Source of the DNA: Caballeronia sordidicola
GTDB lineage: Bacteria; Pseudomonadota; Gammaproteobacteria; Burkholderiales; Burkholderiaceae
DNA: 64,000 nt
Assembly (NCBI RefSeq): GCF_002220365.1
Contig: NZ_MTHB01000209.1
Coordinates: 33,066-97,065 of the forward strand
Direction of reading: 5' to 3'
Both the position numbers and the translations under genes were made by a program. The notes beneath the pieces are model-generated. The model was not told the DNA's origin, searched no databases, and was given only the letters and a program-made list of their open reading frames with translations. Of the stretch, positions 1 through 8,211 are shown in pieces (position 1 is the first letter of the stretch; every line of letters begins with the position of its first letter).

Positions 1-2
1 TT

Positions 3-185
3 GCAATGAAGCGCGGTGATCCGCGCAAGACAGCTGTCCTAAGCTATGCGATCCCGGTTCTGTCTACCCTCTTCCTGTCGGTTTATCTGCATGTCCCAAT
101 GAGCGCGATGCTGTGGGCCGGTGCCCTTCTGGTGACGGTGTCCGTGGCGATGGCATCACGCAGCCATACACGGCCTGGCGACTGA
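3..185 (+). CDS. DMT/EamA family exporter, C-terminal fragment at window edge
   Basis: An open frame enters from the left edge and ends at TGA 183-185. The visible 60 residues include the motif KRGDPRKTAVLSYAIPVLST, then two hydrophobic stretches and a short basic tail. This is how the last two helices of EamA-type drug/metabolite transporters look, where a 'sY..PvlsTl' motif opens the penultimate helix. The substrate cannot be told. It converges on the sulfonate ABC operon. The 140 bases between them hold no gene I can support. Confidence 0.6.
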   Translation, partial: AMKRGDPRKTAVLSYAIPVLSTLFLSVYLHVPMSAMLWAGALLVTVSVAMASRSHTRPGD

Positions 186-325
186 CCCATCATTGGCAAA
201 GCTCGTCGAACTCGCCCACGGGGCGAACGATCTCCGCAACCTATCCGGTCCTCGCCGACAGACCTCCGGACCCTTGCCGGCGGCAATAGCATGGACGCCC
301 CGCTTCAACACGGTACGCCGTTTCA

Positions 326-1312
326 TCAGACCTTCGCGAGATAGTCCGAGACATTGATCTTCTGCGGCAGGACACTGCGCGCCGCCAGCCAGTCCGCCGC
401 TGTCTGCAGATCCTGCACGAAGGCTTTGTCGCCAACGCCGTGCATGTTGAACTTGCGCTTCATGCTGCTGAGCGTATTGCGGACTTCGTCGCTGTAATGA
501 CCCTGCTGCTGGGCGATGGTCTCGGCTTCGAGCGAGTTGTCCGATGCCCATTGCGCTTCCTGTGCGTATGCGGCGTTGACTGCCTTCACCAGATCGGCGT
601 TGTCCTCGGCGAACTTGCGCGTGGTCACATAGGAATTGAAATCGATCTGGAAATCCAGGTCCCGCCCTTCGAGAAAGATGTTGTGGCCTTTGTAGTTCGC
701 GCGCGCAATGTCCACGCCGGGACTCCACATCGACCATGCATCGATCTTGCCTTGCGAGAATGCGGGCGCCGCGTCGGGCGGATTCAGATAAACAATCTTC
801 ACCGCATCGCGTGGCACCTTGTGTTTTTCGAGCGCGGCCACAAGCAGGAATTCGCCGAGTCCTGAACGATTCACCGCTACCGTCTTGCCCACCAGATCTT
901 CCACCCGGTCAATACCCGATCCATCCTTCGCGATGATCGCCGTGCTGCGCGGATCGACGACACAAAACTGCGTGAACACGAGTGGCGACCCCGCGATCAT
1001 GGCAGCCAGCGCGGGTGTCGTGCTGCCGCCGAAGCTGAAGTCCGCGCTGCCGCCGGTGACCGCCGCGAGCGATGGCGCGTGATTGGGGAATGGTCCGATC
1101 CACTCCACTTTGACATTGTCTTTCGCGAGGGTTTTCTCGAATTCGCCACGGACTTTGGCGAGCATCGGCAAGCCGCCGAGTCCCCAGCCGAGGCGGACCG
1201 TGCCGGTTTTCCGGCTGCCGCAAGCGGTGAGGCCGGTGGCCAACGCCGATGCAGCCACGGTGGTTTGGAGGAAGCGGCGGCGCGACCAGATGGAGGAACT
1301 TGGATTTGACAT
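326..1312 (-). CDS. Sulfonate/taurine/nitrate-type ABC transporter substrate-binding lipoprotein
   Basis: Periplasmic binding protein of 328 residues, third gene of a C-B-A operon. The ATG at 1312 is chosen because the protein then begins with a Tat motif (RRRFLQ, residues 11-16), a hydrophobic stretch and a lipobox LTAC with Cys31. A longer frame to 1375 only adds an unlikely leader. The mature part starts with the TVRLGW strand and has GGSADFSFGGSTTPALAA, typical of the SsuA/TauA/NrtA (NMT1-like) fold. It should deliver an organosulfur or other small anionic ligand to the permease encoded upstream. A lipid-anchored, Tat-exported version is less usual than the Sec-exported SsuA of E. coli. 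The ligand is not determined by sequence. Confidence 0.85.
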   Translation of the reverse strand: MSNPSSSIWSRRRFLQTTVAASALATGLTACGSRKTGTVRLGWGLGGLPMLAKVRGEFEKTLAKDNVKVEWIGPFPNHAPSLAAVTGGSADFSFGGSTTPALAAMIAGSPLVFTQFCVVDPRSTAIIAKDGSGIDRVEDLVGKTVAVNRSGLGEFLLVAALEKHKVPRDAVKIVYLNPPDAAPAFSQGKIDAWSMWSPGVDIARANYKGHNIFLEGRDLDFQIDFNSYVTTRKFAEDNADLVKAVNAAYAQEAQWASDNSLEAETIAQQQGHYSDEVRNTLSSMKRKFNMHGVGDKAFVQDLQTAADWLAARSVLPQKINVSDYLAKV

Positions 1313-1405
1313 GACGAATTGGAGTCGAACAGATGAACGGAATCCCGCCCGCCGTTGAAGGCCGGCGAGAGGCAAGACAAATTGAATGGGATGAGACGCT
1401 GGGGA

Positions 1406-2116
1406 CTAGTGAGTGGCCGTGTCGGCGTCCACGCCGAGTTGCGCGAGCAGCGTCTCCCGCAGTGCGGGCCTGCCGGCCTCCGTCACCCGATACTCGGCGG
1501 CAATCGCACCGCCGCGCATGATCAGCGCACGATCCGCGAGGGCAATCGCTTCATCTACATCGTGCGTCACGAGCAAGACCCCCGGCTGATGGCGCTCGAT
1601 CAAATGCTTCACCAGACGCTGCATCTTGATACGCGTCAGCGCGTCGAGCGCGGCAAACGGTTCATCGAGCAACAACAGTTGCGGCTCCTGCACAAGCGCA
1701 CGCGCGAGCGCCACGCGCTGCGCCTGGCCACCGGATAAATTACGCGGCCAGTCTTCCAGGCGTTCGCCCAAACCGACCTCCGCCAGCGCCGCCTGCGCGG
1801 CAGCATGGCTTTTCGGACCCGGGGCAAGCCCAAGCGCGACGTTGCGAGAGAGCGTCTCCCACGGCAACAAACGCGGCTCCTGGAACACGATAGCTGGCAA
1901 ACGCGGCCCGTCGATCGAACCACCGTCTATAGGATCAAGCCCCGACAATGCCCGCAGCAAGGTGGTCTTGCCGCAGCCGCTTTCGCCCAGCAACGCGACG
2001 AATTCGCCCCGCTCGATCCGCAGGTTCAAACTATCGATAACGATTCGCTCTCCGTACGAACGCCGCAGATGACGAACGACAACCGCCGGACCCGAAGGCT
2101 TCAAGGCTGCATTCAT
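1406..2116 (-). CDS. ssuB: Sulfonate-type ABC transporter ATP-binding protein (SsuB-like)
   Basis: Cytoplasmic ATPase of 236 residues. Walker A is GESGCGKT (residues 44-51), the Q-loop lies in VFQEPRLLPW (77-86), the signature LSGGQ is at 127-131, Walker B LLLLDEP at 147-153 and the H-loop in VTHDVDEA. The Q-loop wording and short length are those of the SsuB/TauB/NrtD group. The ATG at 2116 overlaps the permease stop (TGATG), so the two are translationally coupled. The binding-protein gene follows after 93 bases. A longer reading frame upstream of 2116 runs through the permease gene and is only its shadow. Confidence 0.88.
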   Translation of the reverse strand: MNAALKPSGPAVVVRHLRRSYGERIVIDSLNLRIERGEFVALLGESGCGKTTLLRALSGLDPIDGGSIDGPRLPAIVFQEPRLLPWETLSRNVALGLAPGPKSHAAAQAALAEVGLGERLEDWPRNLSGGQAQRVALARALVQEPQLLLLDEPFAALDALTRIKMQRLVKHLIERHQPGVLLVTHDVDEAIALADRALIMRGGAIAAEYRVTEAGRPALRETLLAQLGVDADTATH

Positions 2117-2985
2117 CAGCGGGACACCTTCGCAAAATTCACATGCCACGAGAGCAAGCGGCGCTCGAGGAAACGCGCCAGCTGATCCGCCAGCACACCG
2201 ATCGCGGCATAGATCACGATGGTCATCACGATCACATCGGTACGCAGGAATTCGCGCGCGTCCATCGCGAGAAAGCCGATGCCCGTACTGGTCGCAATGG
2301 TCTCCGCCACCACCAGTGCGAGCCACGCCGTGGCAAGCGCATAACGCACGCCGGCACGCACCGACGGCAACGCGCCGGGCAATACGATCCGCCGGATCAG
2401 CGTCCAGTTCGACAGCCCGAGCACGCGACCGAGTTCGATCAGTTTGGGATCCACCTGACGAATCCCGAGAACGGTATTGATGTAGATCGGAAACATGACG
2501 CCGAGCGATACCAGAAAGATCTTGCCTGCCTCGCCCACGCCGAACCACACGATCACCAATGGCAGCACCGCAAGAAACGGGATGGCGCGCAGCATCTGGA
2601 TGTTGCGATCGAGAAATGCCTCAGCCACTTTGGAAAAGCCCACAGCCGTACCGAGCACGAAACCGATCGAGCCGCCAATCACGAAACCGGTTGCGGCGCG
2701 CAGCAGACTCACCGCCATGTCGCCAATCAGACGCCCTTCTTTCACAAGCTCGAAGGCGGTGAGAGCGACCTTCGACGGCGCGGGCAATACGTTCGGCGAC
2801 AACGCGCCGAGACGCGCGAACAACTCCCACACGATCAACAGCAGAATCGGCATGCTCCACGATACATAGCGCAGCCACGGAGAAACCGGACTCGCATGAT
2901 TGGGTTTCTGCGCGGCGGCGGGACGTGCGTCGGGGTCAAGCTGCGAATGGAGAACGGATGCCCTGCGGGCGAATACGTCTGCCAT
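2116..2985 (-). CDS. ssuC: Sulfonate-type ABC transporter permease (SsuC-like)
   Basis: Inner-membrane permease of 289 residues. The start at 2985 has AGGAG about 8 bases upstream. The frame runs further up to 3093, but without a ribosome site. An N-terminal cytoplasmic segment of about 45 residues is followed by about six membrane spans. The EAA-type loop that docks the ATPase reads ELGRVLGLSNWTLIRRIVLP, which fits SsuC/TauC. It is the first gene of the permease-ATPase-binding protein operon. The 160 bases upstream hold the promoter region and a GC-rich hairpin (about 3012-3042, arms GCTCGC and GCGAGC). Confidence 0.87.
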   Translation of the reverse strand: MADVFARRASVLHSQLDPDARPAAAQKPNHASPVSPWLRYVSWSMPILLLIVWELFARLGALSPNVLPAPSKVALTAFELVKEGRLIGDMAVSLLRAATGFVIGGSIGFVLGTAVGFSKVAEAFLDRNIQMLRAIPFLAVLPLVIVWFGVGEAGKIFLVSLGVMFPIYINTVLGIRQVDPKLIELGRVLGLSNWTLIRRIVLPGALPSVRAGVRYALATAWLALVVAETIATSTGIGFLAMDAREFLRTDVIVMTIVIYAAIGVLADQLARFLERRLLSWHVNFAKVSR

Positions 2986-3147
2986 CGGTTGAAGACTCCT
3001 TTTGTCCGGGTGGCTCGCCGCCCCAATGCGGCAGCGAGCATCAGCAAATGCTAGCCACCCGATGTTAAACAAAAGGAAAAATACTGGAACCACATAAAAC
3101 TTCTATGCTTAGCAGCGACGCCGGGAAACATCCGGTACGCGCCAGCC

Positions 3148-4380
3148 TCAATCCGCCGAAGCCGCACCTTCGATTTCAAGCACCAGCGGAAAAAGCACTT
3201 CAAACACGGTGCCGCGGCCCTTGTACGATTCAAAGCGGATCACGCCCTGCAGTTCGCGGGCGAGTTCCTTCACAATTGCCAGTCCCAGTCCGGTGCCGGG
3301 AATCTCGTCCGAAGCCGCGCGTTCGAACTCCTCGAACACCCGTTCGCGATCCTCCTCGCTGATTCCCATGCCCGTGTCCGACACACGCAGCGTCCAGTGT
3401 TTCGCGGCCGACGCGACGATCGCCAGTTCCACTTCGCCCGACGTGGTGTATTTGATTGCGTTGGACAACAGGTTCAGTGCAATCTGCTTCATCTTCAGCC
3501 GGTTGGACGTGATCATGCTCAATGCCGGATCAACGCGCCCCTTGAGCGTCAGCCCCTTCGCCTTGGCCGACGAATGGCAAAGCTGCATGAGTTCGTCAAA
3601 AAGGTCGGTCAGGTCAAAACGCTCCACCGTCAGGATGGAATCATCGCCGAGCACTTTCGAGTATTCACCCATTTCGTCGACGAGCGCGGCCATGTCGGTG
3701 ACTTGCCGTTTCGCGAGCGCAATCGCCCGGTCGTTTTTCGCCTGCGAGCGGCCGATCAATTGCAGCGCCGTGGCGAATACGTTCAGGAAGTTGCGTAGAT
3801 CGTGAGTGACACGCCGGGCGACCTGCATGCGCGTTTCGTACAGTTCGCTGATCAACCGTTCCCGGAAAGTCAGTTCCTGATTCGCGCGCTCCAGCATGCC
3901 GGTGTATTCGTCGAGTTTCCGGTCGCGTTCGCTGACCGCCTCGCGAACGGAGGTGAGCGTAACGAAACTCAGCGTCTGATCGGTGATCAGACGCGCACGC
4001 TCCTCACGCTTGCGATCGAACGAAGGATTGTGCTGCGCGTAATCGCCAATGGCCGCGAGCAGGACCTGGCGGAACAAGTCCAGTTCTCGAACCAGTTCAT
4101 CAATCCGATAACCCTGCTGCCAGCGCCATTTTCCGTGCTCGCGCGCGTCGTGTTCGATCGCGTGCTCCTGCGAATCCATATCCTGCGATTCGAGTACCAG
4201 ACAGATTTCGTCGAAAATGCGCGGGACATGGTCGGCAAGCTGCCGGTAGGTGAGATCGTCGGAATGCTCTACCTCGGCGTCGCCAAAGACGAGTTGAATC
4301 CAGCGGTCGGTGAGCTGCGTCTGCTGTCCACGCAAGGCGGTGACGAGGCCATTCAAGGCGCCGGTGGTAATTTGGCTCAT
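3148..4380 (-). CDS. Orphan sensor histidine kinase with N-terminal RsbRD-like helical domain
   Basis: A 410-residue soluble kinase with no membrane span or signal peptide. Residues 10-150 are a helical sensor-like region that resembles the RsbRD/DUF N-terminal domains of cytoplasmic stress kinases. A coiled-coil stretch (about 150-180) leads to the H-box VTHDLRN with His193. The N-box is NLLSNAIKY (Asn307), G1 is DTGMGI (335-340), the F-box is FEEFER and G2 is GTGLGLAIV (362-370), so the catalytic core is intact. No response regulator is adjacent. The nearest genes are a LysR gene and the sulfonate operon on the same strand. The ligand and partner are unknown. Confidence 0.85.
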   Translation of the reverse strand: MSQITTGALNGLVTALRGQQTQLTDRWIQLVFGDAEVEHSDDLTYRQLADHVPRIFDEICLVLESQDMDSQEHAIEHDAREHGKWRWQQGYRIDELVRELDLFRQVLLAAIGDYAQHNPSFDRKREERARLITDQTLSFVTLTSVREAVSERDRKLDEYTGMLERANQELTFRERLISELYETRMQVARRVTHDLRNFLNVFATALQLIGRSQAKNDRAIALAKRQVTDMAALVDEMGEYSKVLGDDSILTVERFDLTDLFDELMQLCHSSAKAKGLTLKGRVDPALSMITSNRLKMKQIALNLLSNAIKYTTSGEVELAIVASAAKHWTLRVSDTGMGISEEDRERVFEEFERAASDEIPGTGLGLAIVKELARELQGVIRFESYKGRGTVFEVLFPLVLEIEGAASAD

Positions 4381-4558
4381 GCCCGAGATCCGTAAGCGGT
4401 AGCGCGCCGGGTCGGCGCCTGGAGTAGTGCTTATGCCGGTCTGCAGGGGATAGCGCGCGCCGGAACGCTCGGTCCGGGCATTGGACGCGAGTAGCTAAAG
4501 TATAAGACGACTGAATGGCGGGAGTGCGCCGATCGCTTTCGCCAACCTCCGGCCGACC

Positions 4559-5518
4559 TCAGCCCCGGCTTGCTGCAGTGAGCGACATCGACGTACTTGC
4601 GTCCATCAACCGCTGAACAAACTGCCGCGCCGACGGCGACAAAACCCCCACTTTGCGCGTCACGATTCCGAACGTCTGCGACTTCGACTTGAATCCGATC
4701 GGCAGCGTGCGCAGCATACGGTGCTTGCAAAACAGCGTCGCAACGCCCGCGGGCAGCACCGACACCAGGTCGGCGCTACATTGCAGCAGCGCGACCGTTA
4801 CGAACGTCGACGCCGTCGAGATCGCACTTACCGGCACCTGCGCCCCCGCCAGATCCATCTCACGCTGCAACAGCGCCTGCATTGGCATGGCGCTCGGGTA
4901 TGTAACCCACCGATGCCCGCCCAGATCGGCGAACGTCAGTTCGCGGGCCGCGAACGGCGAATGATCGTAGCCCACCACCACGGACAAGGGCTCGTCCCCC
5001 AGCGGCTGATAGAGATATCTCGACGGTTCATCGCTGACGATCGAGCGGCCCACAACCAGATCCAACCGCCCTTCGTCGAGCAGCGCCAGCATCCGTGCGC
5101 TCGTGTCCTCCACGATTTCTATCGACAAACCCGGATTGCTCACCTGCAACTCGTTCAGGATCGGCACGACCAGATCCGGCACCGATCCCATGATTGCCCC
5201 CACCGCGAGTCGGCCGCCCGTGCCAGAGCGGATATCGGCGACTTCCTGGCACAGCGAGGTCAGGTCCGCCGCCAGCAGCCGCGCGTAGCGGATGACGCAA
5301 AAGCCGAACTGGTTCGGCACCAGCCCTTTCTTCGCACGCTCGAAGAGGGGCGCTTCCAGCATCGACTCCAGTTCGGCAAGCGCCTTGCTCGCAGCCGATT
5401 GCGTCATCGACATCGCGCTCGAGGCTTTATGCAGCGACTTGTGGTCATCGAGCGCAATCAGCAACTGCAGCTGCTTCATGCGCAAGCGGCCCATTAATAC
5501 GTCCAGCGTGGATTTCAT
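4559..5518 (-). CDS. LysR family regulator, probable controller of the divergent ketodeoxyarabonate genes
   Basis: A 319-residue LysR protein. The winged HTH is at residues 12-70 (LQLLIALDDHKSLHKASSAM, then MTQSAASKALAELE) and a LysR substrate domain at about 100-305. It is divergent from the keto-deoxy-sugar-acid dehydratase gene, with 99 bases between the starts that contain an inverted repeat. This is the usual LysR arrangement, so it likely senses a sugar-acid intermediate and controls the two-gene unit. The HTH-plus-domain order resembles GbpR-like regulators of sugar uptake. The effector is inferred from position only. Confidence 0.85.
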   Translation of the reverse strand: MKSTLDVLMGRLRMKQLQLLIALDDHKSLHKASSAMSMTQSAASKALAELESMLEAPLFERAKKGLVPNQFGFCVIRYARLLAADLTSLCQEVADIRSGTGGRLAVGAIMGSVPDLVVPILNELQVSNPGLSIEIVEDTSARMLALLDEGRLDLVVGRSIVSDEPSRYLYQPLGDEPLSVVVGYDHSPFAARELTFADLGGHRWVTYPSAMPMQALLQREMDLAGAQVPVSAISTASTFVTVALLQCSADLVSVLPAGVATLFCKHRMLRTLPIGFKSKSQTFGIVTRKVGVLSPSARQFVQRLMDASTSMSLTAASRG

Positions 5519-5556
5519 GGGTGAGTCGCAAAAGCGATCACGAGATGGAAAGGTTT

Positions 5557-5590
5557 CACTATACAGCGCCTTCGGCCAGCACCTATAGTG
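5557..5590. promoter_or_regulatory. Inverted repeat in the LysR/dehydratase divergent promoter
   Basis: CACTATA (5557-5563) and TATAGTG (5584-5590) are perfect inverted 7-base arms separated by 20 bases, midway between the divergent LysR and dehydratase starts. Position suits a LysR operator. Binding is inferred. Confidence 0.45.
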
Positions 5591-5617
5591 TTTTCAAATA
5601 CACAATGGAGACTTCCA

Positions 5618-6550
5618 ATGCCCAATCAGACTAACCGCGCGACCTACCGCGGCGTGTTTCCGGTCGCCCCGACCGTCTTCGACGCCTCCGGACGCCTCGA
5701 CCTGGATGGCCAGCGGCGCGCGATCGACTTCATGATCGACGCCGGATCGCACGGCGTGTGCATCCTCGCCAACTTTTCCGAACAATTCGCGCTCACCGAC
5801 GACGAACGCGCCTCGGTGCAGAAGGCCGTGCTGGAACACGTGGCCGGCCGCGTGCCGGTGATCGTGACCACCACGCACTTCAGCAGCGATATCTGCGCGG
5901 CCCGCAGCCGCGCCGCGCAGGATGCAGGCGCCGCGATGGTCATGGTCATGCCGCCGTATCACGGCGCGACCATCCGCGTGGGCGAACGCGGGATCTATGA
6001 GTTCTTCAATCGCGTGTCAGACGCCATCGACATCCCGATCATGATCCAGGACGCGCCGGTCGCCGGTACGCCGCTCTCCGCACCGTTTCTGGCGAAGCTC
6101 GCGAAGGAAGTTGCGAACGTGTCGTACTTCAAGATCGAAACGGCGCAGGCGGCGTCGAAGCTGCGCGAACTGATCGAGCTGGGCGGCGATGCAATTATTG
6201 GCCCGTGGGACGGCGAAGAAGCCATCACGCTGATTCCGGATTTCGATGCCGGCGCGACCGGCGCGATGACCGGTGGCGGTTATCCGGACGGGATTCGCAA
6301 GATTGTCGACGCCTACACATCCGGCGACACGGAAGGCGCCGCCGAGCTTTATGAGCAATGGCTGCCGCTCATCAACTACGAGAACCGCCAATGCGGTCTC
6401 GCCGCCTGCAAAGCGCTCATGATGGAAGGCGGCGTGATCCGCTCCGACACCACGCGTCACCCGTTCGCCGCGATGCATCCGTCGACCCGCGCCGGCCTGA
6501 TGAAAGTCGCACGCCGCCTCGATCCGCTCGTGCTGAGCTGGGGCAAGTAA
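5618..6550 (+). CDS. L-2-keto-3-deoxyarabonate dehydratase-like protein (DHDPS/NAL family)
   Basis: A 310-residue class I aldolase-fold enzyme. The start at 5618 has TGGAG 7 bases upstream. An in-frame ATG at 5588 lies inside the promoter repeat and is rejected. The Schiff-base lysine is Lys172 in YFKIET, and the loop that in classical DHDPS carries the catalytic Tyr reads QDAP here. Length, ILANFSEQFALTDDER and ENRQCGL agree with my memory of the Azospirillum L-2-keto-3-deoxyarabonate dehydratase. That enzyme removes water and gives 2-oxoglutarate semialdehyde. The next gene encodes a matching semialdehyde dehydrogenase, which supports the call. A 5-dehydro-4-deoxyglucarate dehydratase is the main alternative. 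Arabinose dehydrogenase, lactonase and arabonate dehydratase are not in this window. Confidence 0.82.
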   Translation: MPNQTNRATYRGVFPVAPTVFDASGRLDLDGQRRAIDFMIDAGSHGVCILANFSEQFALTDDERASVQKAVLEHVAGRVPVIVTTTHFSSDICAARSRAAQDAGAAMVMVMPPYHGATIRVGERGIYEFFNRVSDAIDIPIMIQDAPVAGTPLSAPFLAKLAKEVANVSYFKIETAQAASKLRELIELGGDAIIGPWDGEEAITLIPDFDAGATGAMTGGGYPDGIRKIVDAYTSGDTEGAAELYEQWLPLINYENRQCGLAACKALMMEGGVIRSDTTRHPFAAMHPSTRAGLMKVARRLDPLVLSWGK

Positions 6551-6607
6551 GGCTGGCACGCCACGCAATCCGCACACTTTGATTACACCAACAGGATTCG
6601 AACCATC

Positions 6608-8191
6608 ATGGAAATTTCCGGCGATCTTCTGATCGGCAAACAGACCCTTCGCGGCACGAACGGCTCAATCAAGGGTATCAATGCTGCCACGGGCGAGCCG
6701 CTCGAGCCCGCCTTCGGCGGCGCTTCGCTCGACCAGCTTGAGCAAGCCTGCGCGCTCGCCTGGCAAGCGTCCGACATCTATCGCGAACTCCCGCTCGACA
6801 CTCGCGCCAAGTTCCTGGAAACGATCGCACAGAACATCCTCGATCTCGGCGATCCTTTGATCGACCGCTGCGTGGCTGAAAGCGGCCTGCCGCGCGGCCG
6901 CATTGAAGGCGAACGCGGCCGGACCGTGGGCCAGTTGCGCATGTTCGCGGCCGTCGTGCGCGAAGGCGACTTCCTGGGCGTGCGTATCGATCCTGCGCAG
7001 CCGCAGCGCCAGCCGCTGCCGCGAGTCGACCTGCGGCTGCGTTATGTGCCGCTCGGACCCGTCACCGTGTTCGGCGCGAGCAACTTCCCGCTGGCGTTCT
7101 CGGTAGCGGGCGGTGACACCGCCTCCGCACTGGCCGCCGGTTGCCCGGTGATCGCGAAGGCCCACTCGGCGCATCCGGGAACATCGGCGCTAGTCGGACG
7201 CGCCGTGCAAAAAGCGGTCGCGGACTGCGGTTTGCCGGAAGGCACGTTCTCCCTGCTCTTCGATAGCGGCCGTGACATCGGCCAGGGTCTCGTCTCGGAC
7301 CGGCGCATCAAGGCGGTGGGATTCACCGGTTCGCGCGGCGGCGGCACGGCGTTGATGAAGCTCGCGGCAGCACGTCGCGAACCGATCCCGGTCTACGCCG
7401 AGATGAGCAGCATCAACCCGGTTTTGTTGTTCCCGCACGCGCTTAAAAATCGTGGCGCGGCGATCGGCAAAGCCTTCGCCGGATCACTTGCGCTGGGCGC
7501 CGGCCAGTTCTGCACGAATCCCGGCCTGGTGCTTGCCATCGACGGTCCTGAGCTCGATGCGTTCATCGAAGCAACGGCTGCCGCCCTGAGCGAAACGCCC
7601 GCCGCCACGATGCTGACGCCGGGTATTCATAAGGCTTACGAATCGGCTGTGAACAAGACAGCGGAGCACGGCGAGGTCAAGACGCTCGCGCGAGGCTGTG
7701 CGGCCAAAGGCGCGACGCAGGGGCAAGCAGCGTTGTTTTCGACCACCGCTGCAGCGTTCCGCGCCAATCCGGAATTGCACGAGGAGATTTTCGGCGCGGC
7801 TTCGCTGATCGTGCGATGCCCGGATCTGGCCACGATGCTTGAGCTGGTGGAGCAATTGGAAGGTCAGTTGACCGCGGCCCTGCACATAGATGAAGCGGAT
7901 TACGTCGATGCCCGCCGTTTCCTGCCGGCGCTGGAACGTCGCACCGGCCGTATTCTCGTTAATGGTTTCGGCACAGGCGTGGAAGTTGGGCATGCCATGG
8001 TCCACGGCGGCCCCTTTCCCTCCACCGCCGATGGCCGATCAACGTCAGTGGGCAGTCTCGCCATCGACCGCTTCCTACGTCCGGTGAGCTACCAGGACAT
8101 GCCAGAAGGCTTGCTGCCGGACGCGCTGAAAACCGCCAATCCGCTCGGACTGAACCGGCGGCTGGACGGCAAACTGCAGTTATCGAAGTAG
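6608..8191 (+). CDS. 2-oxoglutarate semialdehyde (2,5-dioxovalerate) dehydrogenase, NADP-type
   Basis: A 527-residue aldehyde dehydrogenase. The nucleophile is Cys302 in GQFCTNPG, the general base is Glu265 (YAEMSSINP), the oxyanion Asn is Asn159 (GASNFP), and Lys184 (IAKAHSAHPGTS) is the cofactor contact. The HSAHPGTS/QFCTNPG wording and the ~525 length belong to the long KGSADH group rather than the ~480-residue succinate-semialdehyde type. It should oxidise 2-oxoglutarate semialdehyde to 2-oxoglutarate and so feed the TCA cycle. It follows the dehydratase by 57 bases on the same strand, likely one transcript, and converges on undA. Confidence 0.88.
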   Translation: MEISGDLLIGKQTLRGTNGSIKGINAATGEPLEPAFGGASLDQLEQACALAWQASDIYRELPLDTRAKFLETIAQNILDLGDPLIDRCVAESGLPRGRIEGERGRTVGQLRMFAAVVREGDFLGVRIDPAQPQRQPLPRVDLRLRYVPLGPVTVFGASNFPLAFSVAGGDTASALAAGCPVIAKAHSAHPGTSALVGRAVQKAVADCGLPEGTFSLLFDSGRDIGQGLVSDRRIKAVGFTGSRGGGTALMKLAAARREPIPVYAEMSSINPVLLFPHALKNRGAAIGKAFAGSLALGAGQFCTNPGLVLAIDGPELDAFIEATAAALSETPAATMLTPGIHKAYESAVNKTAEHGEVKTLARGCAAKGATQGQAALFSTTAAAFRANPELHEEIFGAASLIVRCPDLATMLELVEQLEGQLTAALHIDEADYVDARRFLPALERRTGRILVNGFGTGVEVGHAMVHGGPFPSTADGRSTSVGSLAIDRFLRPVSYQDMPEGLLPDALKTANPLGLNRRLDGKLQLSK

Positions 8192-8211
8192 GGATGTAAA
8201 GCCGCAGGCAA

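Noticed and set aside
3042..3060. TGG-C-T-A-G-C-A-T-TTGCT on the minus strand upstream of the sulfonate operon, like a sigma-54 promoter
   Set aside because: The GG and GC elements are 9 bases apart instead of 10, and no enhancer-binding regulator is nearby.
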